Origin: Bacteroidales bacterium
GTDB lineage: Bacteria; Bacteroidota; Bacteroidia; Bacteroidales; UBA12077
Length of the DNA: 64,000 bases
Assembly: GCA_016342685.1 (NCBI GenBank)
Contig: JAEINU010000001.1
Coordinates: forward strand, 186,001 to 250,000
Direction: 5' to 3'
In this document: positions 63,757-64,000 of the stretch, piece by piece
Numbering within the stretch: position 1 is the first letter of the stretch
How the letters are laid out: every line of letters starts with the position of its first letter
Notes under the pieces: model-generated
Database searches by the model: none
Told to the model about the DNA's origin: nothing
What the model saw: only the letters and a program-made list of their open reading frames with translations
Program-made: the position numbers and the translations under genes

Positions 63757-64000
63757 ATGGCAAGACCCAAAAAAGATAATGCAGATTACTTCACTCATGA
63801 TTCTGACATGAGAAATGACCCTAAGATAAGGGCATTAAGAAGAAAGTTCGGTTTGACTGGCTACGCAGTTTATAATTTTATACTGGAAACATTAACGGAT
63901 TCGGATTTTTTCGAGCATGAATGGAATGAATTAAGTATAGAAATACTCGCAGGTGATTATGATATGGAACCAGAATTGTTAATAGATATTATAAATTACT
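63757..64000 (+). CDS. DUF4373 phage/mobile replication-type protein, 3' end cut by window
   Basis: Starts MARPKKDNADYFTHDSDMRN and continues through DPKIRALRRKFGLTGYAVYN and FILETLTDSDFFEHEW to the window end, 81 codons visible. This is the N-terminal DUF4373 (Lin1244/Lin1753-like) domain found in phage replication-initiation-like proteins. It confirms that the region right of ~61.6 kb is a phage or related integrated element. Confidence 0.88.
   Translation, partial: MARPKKDNADYFTHDSDMRNDPKIRALRRKFGLTGYAVYNFILETLTDSDFFEHEWNELSIEILAGDYDMEPELLIDIINY

Overview
The window is AT-rich and looks like a free-living, probably marine or sediment member of the Bacteroidota (Bacteroidales/Marinilabiliales-like). 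Support comes from the RpoD N-terminus [14 protein letters not shown], two type IX secretion C-terminal sorting domains, Bacteroidota -7 promoter boxes (TAnnTTTG), a DUF4465 surface protein behind a cobalamin riboswitch, and DUF4157, DUF5908, DUF4255 and DUF4373 family proteins. Genus cannot be set from the sequence alone.

Layout. 1-5.7 kb: a B12-riboswitch-controlled pair of secreted surface proteins on the minus strand. 5.8-12.5 kb: core genes (S9-type hydrolase, dapF, an HtrA/Deg protease, rpoD, uvrB). 12.5-15.7 kb: a repeat-rich island with REP-like palindromes, a REP-associated tyrosine transposase (RAYT) and an Lcl/DUF1566 lipoprotein. 15.9-20.1 kb: a membrane-anchored nSTAND ATPase-WD40 protein followed by an outer-membrane barrel partner. 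20.4-24.3 kb: a transporter-HEAT-cyclic-nucleotide-like fusion and a small secreted protein. 24.7-53.2 kb: a nearly complete extracellular contractile injection system (eCIS; Afp/PVC/AlgoCIS type). 53.5-59.1 kb: a giant T9SS cargo protein. 59.4-61.4 kb: second copies of the lipoprotein and RAYT. 61.6-64 kb: the left end of an integrated phage or mobile element, possibly joined to a tRNA 3'-end scar.

The eCIS runs as: GH18 hydrolase with three C-terminal membrane helices, DUF4255 tail terminator, an unrecognised 350-aa protein, sheath, tube 1, a strong hairpin, tube 2, DUF5908, LysM tube-baseplate adaptor, VgrG-like spike, PAAR tip, gp25, gpJ/Afp11, a fibre-like candidate, Afp12-like protein, tape measure, a lipoprotein, and the AAA+ ATPase on the opposite strand. 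Cargo follows: two proteins with almost identical DUF4157 N-terminal ~210 residues and duplicated promoters but unrelated C-termini, one of which resembles M15 D,D-peptidases. Small lipoproteins follow each cargo gene and a small multi-helix membrane protein sits between the modules. No capsid, terminase or T6SS membrane-complex gene is present, so this is neither a prophage nor a T6SS.

The most promising leads are the modular DUF4157 cargo-lipoprotein cassettes, the GH18-membrane protein at the head of the eCIS operon, the hairpin between the two tube genes, the nSTAND-WD40/barrel pair beside the eCIS, and RAYT-REP copies on both sides of the locus.
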